From NCBI RefSeq assembly GCF_033705735.1, contig NZ_CP131131.1, positions 1-64,000 on the forward strand: 64,000 bases of DNA. The letters are read 5' to 3'. Below the pieces are notes generated by a model. That model was not told where the DNA came from. It worked only from the letters and a program-made list of their open reading frames with translations, and did no database searches. Positions 1 through 7,228 of this stretch are shown one piece after another. This stretch comes from Shinella zoogloeoides (GTDB taxonomy: Bacteria > Pseudomonadota > Alphaproteobacteria > Rhizobiales > Rhizobiaceae). Positions within the stretch are counted from its first letter, which is position 1, and every line of letters starts with the position of its first letter. The position numbers were made by a program, and so were the translations under genes.

Positions 1-1209
1 ATGAATATGGCCGCAACGTTTGGACAGGCAATTTCCGAGGTCGATCAGCTGATCATCGGACAGGCCCATGAGCTTTCAGACAAGCTGAAGCAGCACCGGC
101 TGGAAATGTTCCCGCCCGTCGCGCGAAAGGGCCTGCGCCAGTTCCAGCTGAGCGAGGCTGCGCATTTCCTCGGCGTCACCAGCGGCTACCTGCGCAACCT
201 GTCGCTGGAATCCAAGGGCCCCCTGCCGCAGGTCACCCCTTCCGGCCGCCGGTCCTATACGGCCCAGCAGTTGCAGGAGATGCGCGAATATCTCGAGCAG
301 AACAGCCGTGGCCAGCGCTACGTGCCGCGCCGGCGCGGTGCCGAGCATCTGCAGGTCATCGCCGTGGTGAACTTCAAGGGCGGCTCCGGCAAGACGACGA
401 CGACCGCGCATCTGGCGCAGCATCTCGCCCTGACCGGCCATCGCGTCCTTGCCGTCGATCTCGACCCGCAGGCGAGCCTTTCGGCCATCCACGGCTTCCA
501 GCCGGAATTCGACGTCGACGAGAACGAGACCCTTTATGGCGCCATCCGCTACGACGACCAGCGCCGGCCGCTGAAGGAGATCATCCGCAAGACCAACTTC
601 CCCGGCCTCGACATCGTGCCGGGCAATCTCGAGCTGATGGAGTTCGAGCACGACACGCCGCGCATCCTCGCGCAGGGCAACAGCGGCGACTACGGTCGCA
701 TCTTCTTCGCCCGGCTGGACGAGGCGCTGTCCTCGGTCGCCGACGATTACGACGTGGTGGTGATCGACTGCCCGCCGCAGCTCGGCTTCCTGACGATGAG
801 CGCGATCTGCGGCGCGACGGCGGTGCTGATCACCGTGCATCCCCAGATGCTCGACGTGATGTCCATGTGCCAGTTCCTGCAGATGCTGGGCGAGGTGCTG
901 AACACGCTGAAAAGCGCGGGCGGCAACATGAACCTCGACTGGCTGCGCTATCTCGTCACCCGCTACGACCCGGCCGATGGCCCGCAGACGCAGATGGTCG
1001 CCTTCATGCGCTCGCTTTTCAAGCAGCATGTGCTGACCAGCACGATGGTGCGAAGCGTCGCCATCGCCGATGCGGCGCTCACCAACCAGACGCTCTACGA
1101 GGTCGAGCGCAGCCAGTTCACACGGGCCACTTACGACCGGGCTCTTGAATCCATGGAAGCGGTCAATTCGGAGATCGTCGATCTCATTCACAAGGCATGG
1201 GGGCGTTGA
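1..1209 (+). CDS. repA: Plasmid partitioning protein RepA (ParA-type ATPase)
   Basis: RepA is the ParA-like ATPase that works with RepB and parS to segregate the replicon, and it autorepresses the repABC operon. The 402-residue product has an N-terminal helix-turn-helix region (about 50-90). A deviant Walker A motif KGGSGKTT lies at 126-133, an A' motif DLDPQ at 153-157 and a Walker B-type DCPPQ at 256-260. Its length is typical for the RepA family. The ATG is the first base of the window, so the operon promoter and RepA operators lie outside and cannot be described. repB follows after 2 bases, then the antisense-RNA region and repC, the standard repABC order. An upstream in-frame start outside the window cannot be excluded. 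Confidence 0.96.
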   Translation: MNMAATFGQAISEVDQLIIGQAHELSDKLKQHRLEMFPPVARKGLRQFQLSEAAHFLGVTSGYLRNLSLESKGPLPQVTPSGRRSYTAQQLQEMREYLEQNSRGQRYVPRRRGAEHLQVIAVVNFKGGSGKTTTTAHLAQHLALTGHRVLAVDLDPQASLSAIHGFQPEFDVDENETLYGAIRYDDQRRPLKEIIRKTNFPGLDIVPGNLELMEFEHDTPRILAQGNSGDYGRIFFARLDEALSSVADDYDVVVIDCPPQLGFLTMSAICGATAVLITVHPQMLDVMSMCQFLQMLGEVLNTLKSAGGNMNLDWLRYLVTRYDPADGPQTQMVAFMRSLFKQHVLTSTMVRSVAIADAALTNQTLYEVERSQFTRATYDRALESMEAVNSEIVDLIHKAWGR

Positions 1210-1211
1210 TC

Positions 1212-2237
1212 ATGGCGCGCAAGAACGTTCTGTCCAACCTGATGAACCCGTCGGCCGAGCCGGCGGATTCGTCCAATCCGGGACAGGAAGAACAGCGCCC
1301 GTCGATCACCTACAAGGGCATCGGCGCGCTGGGGGCGGTCACGCGGAGCATCGATGCACTCGCAGCCAAGGCCGATGCGGCAAAGGAAATCGAGGCGAAG
1401 CTTGCCGCCGGCGAGGTCGTCATCGAGCTTGAGCCCGACCAGATCGAGGAATCCTTCATTTCCGACCGCCTGGTTCATTCCGATCAGGAATTCCAGGAAC
1501 TCGTCGAGGCGATGCGCGTGCGCGGCCAGGATTCGCCGATCCTCGTGCGCCCGCATCCCACGAAGGACGGCACCTACCAGATCGCCTTCGGTCACCGCCG
1601 CGCCAAAGCCGCCCGGCTGCTCGGCCGGCCGGTGCGTGCCATCGTCAAGTCGCTGACCGACCGCGACCATGTCATCGCCCAGGGCCAGGAGAACAGCGCG
1701 CGCGCAGATCTTTCCTTCCTCGAGCGGGCGACCTTTGCCGGGGAACTGGAGACGCGCGGCTTCGATCGCGAGACGATCATGTCGGCTCTCAGCGCCGACA
1801 AGACGACCGTTTCGAAGATGCTTTCGGTCGTGAACCGCATTCCGAAAGGCGTGCGCGCCGGCATCGGCCCTGCCCTTTCCATCGGCCGCGACCGCTGGCA
1901 CGAGCTGGCGACGCGTTTCGACGATCCTGCCAATGAAGACAAGGCCGTGGAGTTCCTGGCGCGCGAACGCATCCGGACCCGCCCGCCGGAGGAACGCTTC
2001 AACCTTCTCAACAGCCATCTCGCGCGCCATGAGACGCCAGCCGCCGCAAAGCTGGCACCGGCCACCTGGCATCGCAAGGATGGCGCTGTGGAAGCCTCGA
2101 TCAAGACGAACGGCCGGCAATACACGATTGCCCTGAAGGCGGCGGAAGCCGCGGCCTTCGGCGCTTACATCACCCGTAATCTGGATCGCCTCTACGAGGC
2201 GTATCGCACGGAAAACAAACAGAAATCAGGAGATTGA
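1212..2237 (+). CDS. repB: Plasmid partitioning protein RepB (ParB-type)
   Basis: RepB is the centromere-binding partner of RepA; it binds parS palindromes and helps RepA repress the operon. The product has 341 residues. The ParB/sulfiredoxin-like N-terminal domain contains the GHRRAKAARLLG box at about 127-138, followed by a helix-turn-helix region that includes LSADKTTVSKML. I start it at ATG 1212 (MARKNVLSNL) because this matches the usual RepB N-terminus; an in-frame ATG at 1197 would overlap the end of repA. Two sites matching the repABC parS consensus are at 5314-5329 and 8619-8634 and are its likely targets. Confidence 0.95.
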   Translation: MARKNVLSNLMNPSAEPADSSNPGQEEQRPSITYKGIGALGAVTRSIDALAAKADAAKEIEAKLAAGEVVIELEPDQIEESFISDRLVHSDQEFQELVEAMRVRGQDSPILVRPHPTKDGTYQIAFGHRRAKAARLLGRPVRAIVKSLTDRDHVIAQGQENSARADLSFLERATFAGELETRGFDRETIMSALSADKTTVSKMLSVVNRIPKGVRAGIGPALSIGRDRWHELATRFDDPANEDKAVEFLARERIRTRPPEERFNLLNSHLARHETPAAAKLAPATWHRKDGAVEASIKTNGRQYTIALKAAEAAAFGAYITRNLDRLYEAYRTENKQKSGD

Positions 2238-2243
2238 TCCGCA

Positions 2244-2298
2244 AAAGAAAAAGGCCCCCTCAACGTTACCGTCGCGGAAGCCCTTCTCATCGTTTAGC
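2244..2298 (-). ncRNA. Counter-transcribed RNA (ctRNA, incompatibility RNA) of the repABC cassette
   Basis: In repABC plasmids a small antisense RNA made between repB and repC limits repC expression and determines incompatibility. Here the minus strand of the repB-repC gap carries a sigma70-like promoter (see 2305-2334). About 45 bases after the probable start comes a terminator: a 7-bp stem pairing GGCUUCC with GGGGGCC, followed by a U-rich run (2247-2254 read on the minus strand). Both ends are estimated from the promoter and terminator. The position and conserved sequence style match known ctRNAs; the RNA itself is inferred. Confidence 0.75.
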
Positions 2299-2304
2299 AG
2301 CCTG

Positions 2305-2334
2305 AGAATCGCACTTCCCCGAATCACAGTCAAG
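2305..2334 (-). promoter_or_regulatory. Promoter of the repABC antisense RNA
   Basis: On the minus strand, a -35 box TTGACT (2329-2334) and a -10 box GATTCT (2305-2310) are separated by 18 bases. They point into the repB-repC intergenic region, away from repC, as expected for the ctRNA promoter. Confidence 0.65.
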
Positions 2335-2393
2335 CCTTTTCGGCACCGGTTTCGGTGATGGGGTCTCTTTTGCCTGCTGAAAGGTGAAGAGAC

Positions 2394-3716
2394 ATGGAGA
2401 TGGACGGCATTACGACGCCTTTCGGGCGGCGGACAATGACGCTCGGCATGTTGGCAAGCCAGGCGATCGCGAAAAAGATCGCGCCGGAAGCCAGCGTCGA
2501 CAAATGGAAGCTATATCGCTCGCTTTGCGAGGCACGGCCGAAGCTCGGCATCAGCGACCGTTCGCTTTCGGTGCTGAACGCGCTGATGAGCTTTTATCCG
2601 AAGACCGATCTTAACGGCAGCGACGGGCTGGTGGTGTTCCCATCGAATGCCCAGCTCTCGCTGCGCACGCATGGCATGGCGGAAACCACGCTGCGCCGGC
2701 ATCTTGCCGCGCTCGTGGAAGCCGGTCTCCTCTCCCGCAGGGACAGCCCGAACGGCAAACGCTACGTCCGCCGCGACCGGCATGGCATGATCGGCGAAGC
2801 ATTCGGCTTCTCGCTCGCACCCCTCCTTGCCCGGGCAAGAGAGATCGAAACGCTGGCCGCCGAGGTCACCGCCGAGCGTCTGTTGCTTCAGCGTCTGCGC
2901 GAGCGCGTGACACTGGTGCGCCGCGACATCACGAAGCTGATCGGCACGGCGCTGGAAGACGGCCTTGCCGGTGACTGGACGCAGTACGAAGCGGAATATC
3001 GCCGGCAGGTGGACGCCTTGCCGCGCGTCGCCACGACGGAAATCCTGGAGCCGATCCTCGACGCACTCGAAACCTTGCGGACGGAAATCCTCAAATATCT
3101 GGAACAGCAGATTATTTTGCAAAATACGGCCGGCAATGCCGGCCATATTGAGCGGCACAAACAGAATTCACAATCCGAATCTATTTCTGATTCTGAACAT
3201 CGCTTTGAAAGGAAGCGGGAGGAAAATCTTGGCGTGGAGCCGTTGCTGTCGCATCAGACGAGCATGAAAGAGCCGACAAGAACCGGCGAGCGGGAAGCCA
3301 GCCGCGAGGGGATGCAGCCAACCAGCCAGCGTGCACCACTCCCAGGCGATTCTGCGCGGTTGCAACCTCCAAAGCCCTTCCCGCTTGGGCTCGTTCTGCA
3401 GGCTTGCCCCGAAATCGTGCCGTTCGGACCGGGTGGCAGCATTTCGAGCTGGCGCGATCTGATGACGGCCGCCGTCGTGGTGCGCTCGATGCTGGCGGTC
3501 AGCCCCTCTGCCTACGAGGAGGCCTGCCAGGCGCTCGGGCCGGAAAATGCGGCGACCGTGATTGCCTGCATCCTCGAGCGCTCGGGCCATATCATCTCGG
3601 CTGGCGGCTATCTCCGCGATCTCACCCGTAAGGCGGAACGGCGGGAGTTCTCCCTCGGACCGATGCTGATGGCCCTTCTGCGAACGGGCGGAGTGCCGGC
3701 GAAACAGGCGGGCTGA
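2394..3716 (+). CDS. repC: Replication initiator RepC
   Basis: RepC is the essential initiator of repABC replicons and acts in cis on an origin inside its own coding sequence. The 440-residue product starts at ATG 2394, with a GAAGAG-type ribosome site just upstream, and has the family N-terminus TPFGRRTMTLGMLASQAIA. A winged-helix-like DNA-binding segment (about 85-125, including TTLRRHLAALVEAGLL) is followed by a charged, coiled-coil-like linker and a C-terminal domain from about 330. The gap to repB is 156 bases and holds the ctRNA. The middle of the gene (about 3105-3225) is distinctly A+T-richer than its flanks. Confidence 0.95.
   Translation: MEMDGITTPFGRRTMTLGMLASQAIAKKIAPEASVDKWKLYRSLCEARPKLGISDRSLSVLNALMSFYPKTDLNGSDGLVVFPSNAQLSLRTHGMAETTLRRHLAALVEAGLLSRRDSPNGKRYVRRDRHGMIGEAFGFSLAPLLARAREIETLAAEVTAERLLLQRLRERVTLVRRDITKLIGTALEDGLAGDWTQYEAEYRRQVDALPRVATTEILEPILDALETLRTEILKYLEQQIILQNTAGNAGHIERHKQNSQSESISDSEHRFERKREENLGVEPLLSHQTSMKEPTRTGEREASREGMQPTSQRAPLPGDSARLQPPKPFPLGLVLQACPEIVPFGPGGSISSWRDLMTAAVVVRSMLAVSPSAYEEACQALGPENAATVIACILERSGHIISAGGYLRDLTRKAERREFSLGPMLMALLRTGGVPAKQAG
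3105..3225 (+). other. Candidate replication origin (A+T-rich centre of repC)
   Basis: Experimental work on other repABC plasmids places oriV in an A+T-rich stretch in the middle of repC. The same part of this gene is A+T-rich (for example GATTATTTTGCAAAATAC) within otherwise G+C-rich DNA. It contains a 17-bp inverted repeat GGCCGGCAATGCCGGCC at 3128-3144. I see no clear DnaA box. The assignment rests on position and composition only. Confidence 0.5.
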
Positions 3717-3805
3717 TACGGAGTGAGGCGGTAAATCCACTTTGGAAACGGCATGTTAACCATAGGGTTCCTAATCATGGGTGGACGAAAAGGAAGCCCG
3801 AATCA

Positions 3806-4093
3806 ATGCCGCCACTCGCCTCGGTCCAGCCGCGCCGCCGTTCCATCGCCACCGATACCGTCGTTCCGTTTCCGGCCGAACGCCGGACGGCCCAGATCCG
3901 CCATTGTGCCGGCGAGCTGGACGGGCTTCAGGGAGAGGATGCGCGCCTCTACTGGATAAGGGTGTGCCGGGAATTGGCGGAAGAACTGCGCAAGCTCGGT
4001 TCGAGCGAAAACCAGGCACGCACCGCCGTCCTGGCCTTTCAGGACGAGGTGCAGCAGGAACTCTTCCGCATGCATCACGCCGAGGATGTCTGA
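3806..4093 (+). CDS. DUF6074-like small protein downstream of repC
   Basis: This 95-residue product has a basic N-terminus, the segment VVPFPAERR (about 19-27) and a mostly helical remainder rich in Glu and Leu. It resembles small proteins often found next to repC in rhizobia and grouped as DUF6074; I recall the family from its VVPFP-type segment, not from an alignment. No catalytic motif, signal peptide or membrane segment is visible. It ends with TGA at 4091-4093, immediately abutting the convergent LysE-type gene. Its function is unknown; the location suggests an accessory role linked to the replicon. Confidence 0.6.
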   Translation: MPPLASVQPRRRSIATDTVVPFPAERRTAQIRHCAGELDGLQGEDARLYWIRVCRELAEELRKLGSSENQARTAVLAFQDEVQQELFRMHHAEDV

Positions 4094-4675
4094 TCAGAGC
4101 ATGCCTGACGCGCTGCCGGCAAGCCCGACCGAAAAGACGACCAGGAAGATGGCCGCCACGCGATAGACGAGGCGCGGCGACACGACCGGTGCTCGTCCGG
4201 CGATACTCCCCAATGCCAGGAAGCTTGCCCCCGCGCATAGGACGAGCAGGCTGAAGAGACCGAGTGCCGGCGCGATCTCCATGAGGTTCCCGGTCGGCAT
4301 GATCGCGAGTGCGATGATCGGTGCTTTCGGATTGAGCATCGTCGTCAGGAAGACCTGGCGAACCGTGACCGCAGACGTCAGCCCTTCAGGCGCTTTTGCC
4401 GCTGAAACGCGCCACATCCGGATCGCCAGAAACAGCACCCAGCATGCAGCGAGAACGCGAAGGCCCATAGCGAGCGGTGGATGCTCGTTGAAAAGAGGCG
4501 CGGCAACAGTCGTCAAAGGGATGACGACAGCAAGATAGCCACAGAGCTCGCCGAGAAGAAGAGGAAGGCTCGCGCGCCAGCCCCGCGCAGCGGCGCCGAC
4601 AGTCAGCAGGGTATTGGTTGGCCCCGGCGTGAAGAGCAGCGCGAGGATGGCGGGAACGAAAAGACCGTCGGGCAT
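4094..4675 (-). CDS. LysE/RhtB-family amino acid exporter
   Basis: This is a 193-residue integral membrane protein of the LysE translocator family, whose members export amino acids or related metabolites. The N-terminal motif FTPGPTNTLL (about 12-21) is characteristic, and about six hydrophobic segments follow. The start at 4675 (MPDGLFVPAI) is chosen because a GGAG ribosome site stands just upstream and the family motif would then sit at its usual position; a longer reading to 4744 is less likely. It is convergent with the DUF6074-like gene, with no gap. The substrate cannot be predicted. Confidence 0.88.
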   Translation of the reverse strand: MPDGLFVPAILALLFTPGPTNTLLTVGAAARGWRASLPLLLGELCGYLAVVIPLTTVAAPLFNEHPPLAMGLRVLAACWVLFLAIRMWRVSAAKAPEGLTSAVTVRQVFLTTMLNPKAPIIALAIMPTGNLMEIAPALGLFSLLVLCAGASFLALGSIAGRAPVVSPRLVYRVAAIFLVVFSVGLAGSASGML

Positions 4676-4806
4676 GGAGGCTCCATGGCTATGCTTAGCC
4701 CCTACTCTATCGTATCCGCGCAAGGCAAGCTTGATCTCCGTCAATGCCTCTTCCTCTTGCCGGAAACTCCCGATAGGAATCGTCGGCGTATTCGAAGGAG
4801 ATGGTC

Positions 4807-5307
4807 ATGACCGAAGCGATTGCAGAGGATATCCGGCGGCTGGAGGAACAGGAACGCTTGCTGCGTTTTACCAGCTTCGGCCCGGCGGACGCATGGGCGC
4901 TCGGCAACCGGGTGCGCGAGGTGGCGCTTGCCCGCGGCGCGGGCGTGGCGATCGATATCTCTCTCAGGGACCGGACGCTCTTTCATGTGGCTCTGCCCGG
5001 CACCACGACCGACAATGCCGAATGGATCCGCCGCAAGCGCAACACGGTGCTGCGCCTGTGGAGCGCTTCCTATCTCGTCGGCAGGCGCCTTGCGCTTTCC
5101 GGCCGGGACCAGGTCGAGGCGCGCAATCTCTCTTATGCCGATTTCGCCACCCACGGCGGCAGCGTTCCACTTTTCGTTGCCGAGCTGGGCTGCGTCGGAG
5201 CGGTGACCGTCTCGGGGGTGCCGGAGCGCATCGACCATGCGATCGTCGCCGACGCCATGGCATCCTTCCTGAATATCGATCTGGGTGATGCGCGCCTGCC
5301 TGAATAA
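4807..5307 (+). CDS. HbpS-like / UPF0303 family protein (heme-degrading-domain family)
   Basis: The 166-residue product belongs to the HbpS-like / UPF0303 family, often annotated as a heme-degrading domain protein. The family features visible are the internal segment GVAIDISLRDRTLFHVALPG (about 45-64), the basic WIRRKRNTVLRL stretch and the C-terminal region with GAVTVSGVPERIDHAIV. No signal peptide is evident, so it is probably cytoplasmic. ATG 4807 is preferred to ATG 4801 because the AAGGAG ribosome site ends at base 4800 and needs spacing. The physiological substrate of this subfamily is not known to me. parS begins 7 bases after the stop codon. Confidence 0.78.
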   Translation: MTEAIAEDIRRLEEQERLLRFTSFGPADAWALGNRVREVALARGAGVAIDISLRDRTLFHVALPGTTTDNAEWIRRKRNTVLRLWSASYLVGRRLALSGRDQVEARNLSYADFATHGGSVPLFVAELGCVGAVTVSGVPERIDHAIVADAMASFLNIDLGDARLPE

Positions 5308-5313
5308 GCTCGC

Positions 5314-5329
5314 GTTTACGGCGGTAAAC
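5314..5329 (+). promoter_or_regulatory. parS-type centromere site
   Basis: The perfect palindrome-type sequence GTTTACGGCGGTAAAC fits the parS consensus described for rhizobial repABC replicons, GTTNNCNGCNGNNAAC, at every fixed position. It lies between two convergent genes, about 1.6 kb after repC. Its exact reverse complement occurs at 8619-8634. Confidence 0.8.
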
Positions 5330-6091
5330 TCAGCTCGCGAGAACCACGGCGACGCCGGCCGTTTTGAGCGCTGAACCGATATCGCGTGGTGGTATCCGAT
5401 CGGTGAAGAGCTCGGTAAGCGCGCCGAATTCGCAGACCCGGACCAAGCCCTGCCGGCCGAACTTGGTGTGGTCGGTAATGACCACGGCGCGCTTGCCACG
5501 GGAGACGACGGCCCTCGCGAACTCGGCTTCTTCCAGATCATAATCCATCACGCCGATTTCCGCATCGATCGCGCCCGTCGTTATGACCGCATGGCCCACG
5601 GTGAAGTGGCTGATGAACTCGATTGCCGAGACGCCGAAGGCCGCGCCGTTGTCGCTCCGCAGCTCGCCGCCCGCCATATAGACGCGGTTGTCGTTGATGG
5701 TAGACAGCGTGCGCGCGATATCCGAGGAATTGGTCACGACGGTCAGGCGGCGGTGGCCGAGCAGTTCGCGGGCGAGGTAACTGGTCGTCGTGCCCGTATC
5801 GAGCATGATCGAGTCGCCGTCGCGGATCGTCGCGGCCATGGCGACGGCGATCGCCTTCTTTGCATCGCTGTTCTCCCGCATGCGCTTTTCGAACGGCGCC
5901 TCGCCGAGGATGGAGGGCAACGCGACGGCGCCGTGCATCTTCACGACCGTTCCGCTGCTTGTCAGCGGCTTGATATCGCGGCGAACGGTTTCCAGCGAGA
6001 CATCGAGCCTTCTTGCCAAGTCGGAAATGGACACCGTTCCGTCCTGCTGGAGAAGGCGAAGAATGTCACTGTGACGCTTGGAGTAGTTCAT
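5330..6091 (-). CDS. DeoR/GlpR-family transcriptional regulator
   Basis: This is a 253-residue DeoR-type repressor. The N-terminal winged helix (residues 1-57) contains the family signature VSISDLARRLDVSLETVRRD. The C-terminal sugar-phosphate-sensing domain contains DTGTTTSYLA (about 101-110) and VITDHTKFG (about 208-216). The start at 6091 (MNYSKRHSDILRLL) gives the canonical N-terminus; a reading that begins further upstream would add unrelated residues. It is transcribed divergently from the kinase at 6320 and is probably its regulator, sensing a phosphorylated intermediate. Its stop codon directly follows parS. Confidence 0.92.
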   Translation of the reverse strand: MNYSKRHSDILRLLQQDGTVSISDLARRLDVSLETVRRDIKPLTSSGTVVKMHGAVALPSILGEAPFEKRMRENSDAKKAIAVAMAATIRDGDSIMLDTGTTTSYLARELLGHRRLTVVTNSSDIARTLSTINDNRVYMAGGELRSDNGAAFGVSAIEFISHFTVGHAVITTGAIDAEIGVMDYDLEEAEFARAVVSRGKRAVVITDHTKFGRQGLVRVCEFGALTELFTDRIPPRDIGSALKTAGVAVVLAS

Positions 6092-6126
6092 ATTCGTGGG
6101 ATTCCGCAGAAGAGTACGTCTATTTT

Positions 6127-6209
6127 CATAAGCTTTTACGGACCTGCTGGCAAGAAAAGCCGCATAATCAGTCATAAAAACATAAAAAACCACATACCCC
6201 CGATTGACA
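6127..6209 (+). promoter_or_regulatory. Candidate DeoR operator/promoter region for the kinase-DMGDH operon
   Basis: Short CATAA repeats occur at 6127, 6163, 6173 and 6181, partly at 8-10 base spacing, in the gap between the divergent deoR and kinase genes. A TTGACA -35 box at 6204-6209 follows, with only a weak -10 (TGACAT) 17 bases later. DeoR-family regulators often bind such direct repeats. The site is inferred. Confidence 0.35.
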
Positions 6210-6319
6210 GCGGCGCAGGGAGAGCATGACATTGCGCTAATAAGGCGAAAGAGCCGGCAAGGGACTTCGGTCGCGGTGAGAGGGGCCTCGCAACCAGCCG
6301 ATCCGCGGGAGGAGTATCG

Positions 6320-7228
6320 ATGGAAGGCGACGGGCTCGACCGCGTCGTTGAGGAGCGAATTCGCGCCCTGCCCTGCTGGCGCGGATCCATAGAAATTTCG
6401 CCCCTTCCCGGCGGCATCAGCAATGAGAGCTATCTGGTGGCTGATCAGGCCCGGCGGCACGTCGTTCGGTTCGGGCGGGACTATCCGTTCCATCATGTCT
6501 ATCGCGACCGAGAGCTCATGACGGCGCGGGCAGCGCACGTCGCAGGATTCGGACCGGAAATTCTCTATTCCGCACAAGGCGTTATGGTCTCAGCCTATCT
6601 GGGCGCTCGACCGCTCTGCGCCGGTGATGTGGCCAGTGACTATCGCCGGATTGCTGACCTCCTGCGTCGCTTTCATATAGCCATGCCAAGGGAGGTCGAG
6701 GGCGCGGCTTTCCTGTTCTGGCCCTTTCATGTGGTGCGGGACTATGCCCGAACGCTGAGCATCGGCGGCAGCCGCATGCTGCGGCAGGTACCGGCCTATC
6801 TCGAACTGGCCGAGGAACTGGAGGCGGCGCAGCTTCCGCTGCCTATCGTCTTTGGCCACAACGACTTGCTTCCCGCCAATATCCTCGATGACGGGGAGCG
6901 GCTTTGGCTGATCGATTTCGAATATGCCGGCTTCTCGACGGCCATGTTCGATCTTGCCGGCGTCACATCCAATGCCGAGTTGCCCGCAGACATCGCCGAG
7001 GATTTTCTGACCGTTTATTCCGGCTCTCGGCCTTCCTTCGAAATGCGGCGTGCGCATGCTGCCATGCAATGCGCCTCGCTTCTGCGCGAATCCATGTGGG
7101 CGATGGTGTCCGAACTGCATCTTGCCGTGCCCGGTGCGGATTATGCCGGCCATGCGGCAAGCAATCTTGTCCGCCTCGAAGAGGCGCTCGATCACTACCG
7201 AACGACCTACGGGAAACGCCTCAAATGA
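6320..7228 (+). CDS. Choline/aminoglycoside-kinase-fold phosphotransferase
   Basis: The 302-residue product has the protein-kinase-like fold of the APH/choline kinase superfamily. The Brenner-type catalytic loop GHNDLLPANIL lies at about 188-198 and the metal-binding IDFEYAG at about 207-213. The N-terminus contains the LPGGISNESYLV nucleotide-binding segment seen in choline and thiamine kinases. It is the first gene of a two-gene operon, overlapping the dimethylglycine-dehydrogenase-like gene by ATGA. That pairing suggests phosphorylation of a choline-like or other amino alcohol substrate, but this is inference. A DeoR regulator, a type that usually senses phosphorylated compounds, stands divergent. 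Confidence 0.85.
   Translation: MEGDGLDRVVEERIRALPCWRGSIEISPLPGGISNESYLVADQARRHVVRFGRDYPFHHVYRDRELMTARAAHVAGFGPEILYSAQGVMVSAYLGARPLCAGDVASDYRRIADLLRRFHIAMPREVEGAAFLFWPFHVVRDYARTLSIGGSRMLRQVPAYLELAEELEAAQLPLPIVFGHNDLLPANILDDGERLWLIDFEYAGFSTAMFDLAGVTSNAELPADIAEDFLTVYSGSRPSFEMRRAHAAMQCASLLRESMWAMVSELHLAVPGADYAGHAASNLVRLEEALDHYRTTYGKRLK

Noticed and set aside
3728..3740. GGCGGTAAATC as a possible third parS
   Set aside because: Only one half of the palindrome matches the consensus.
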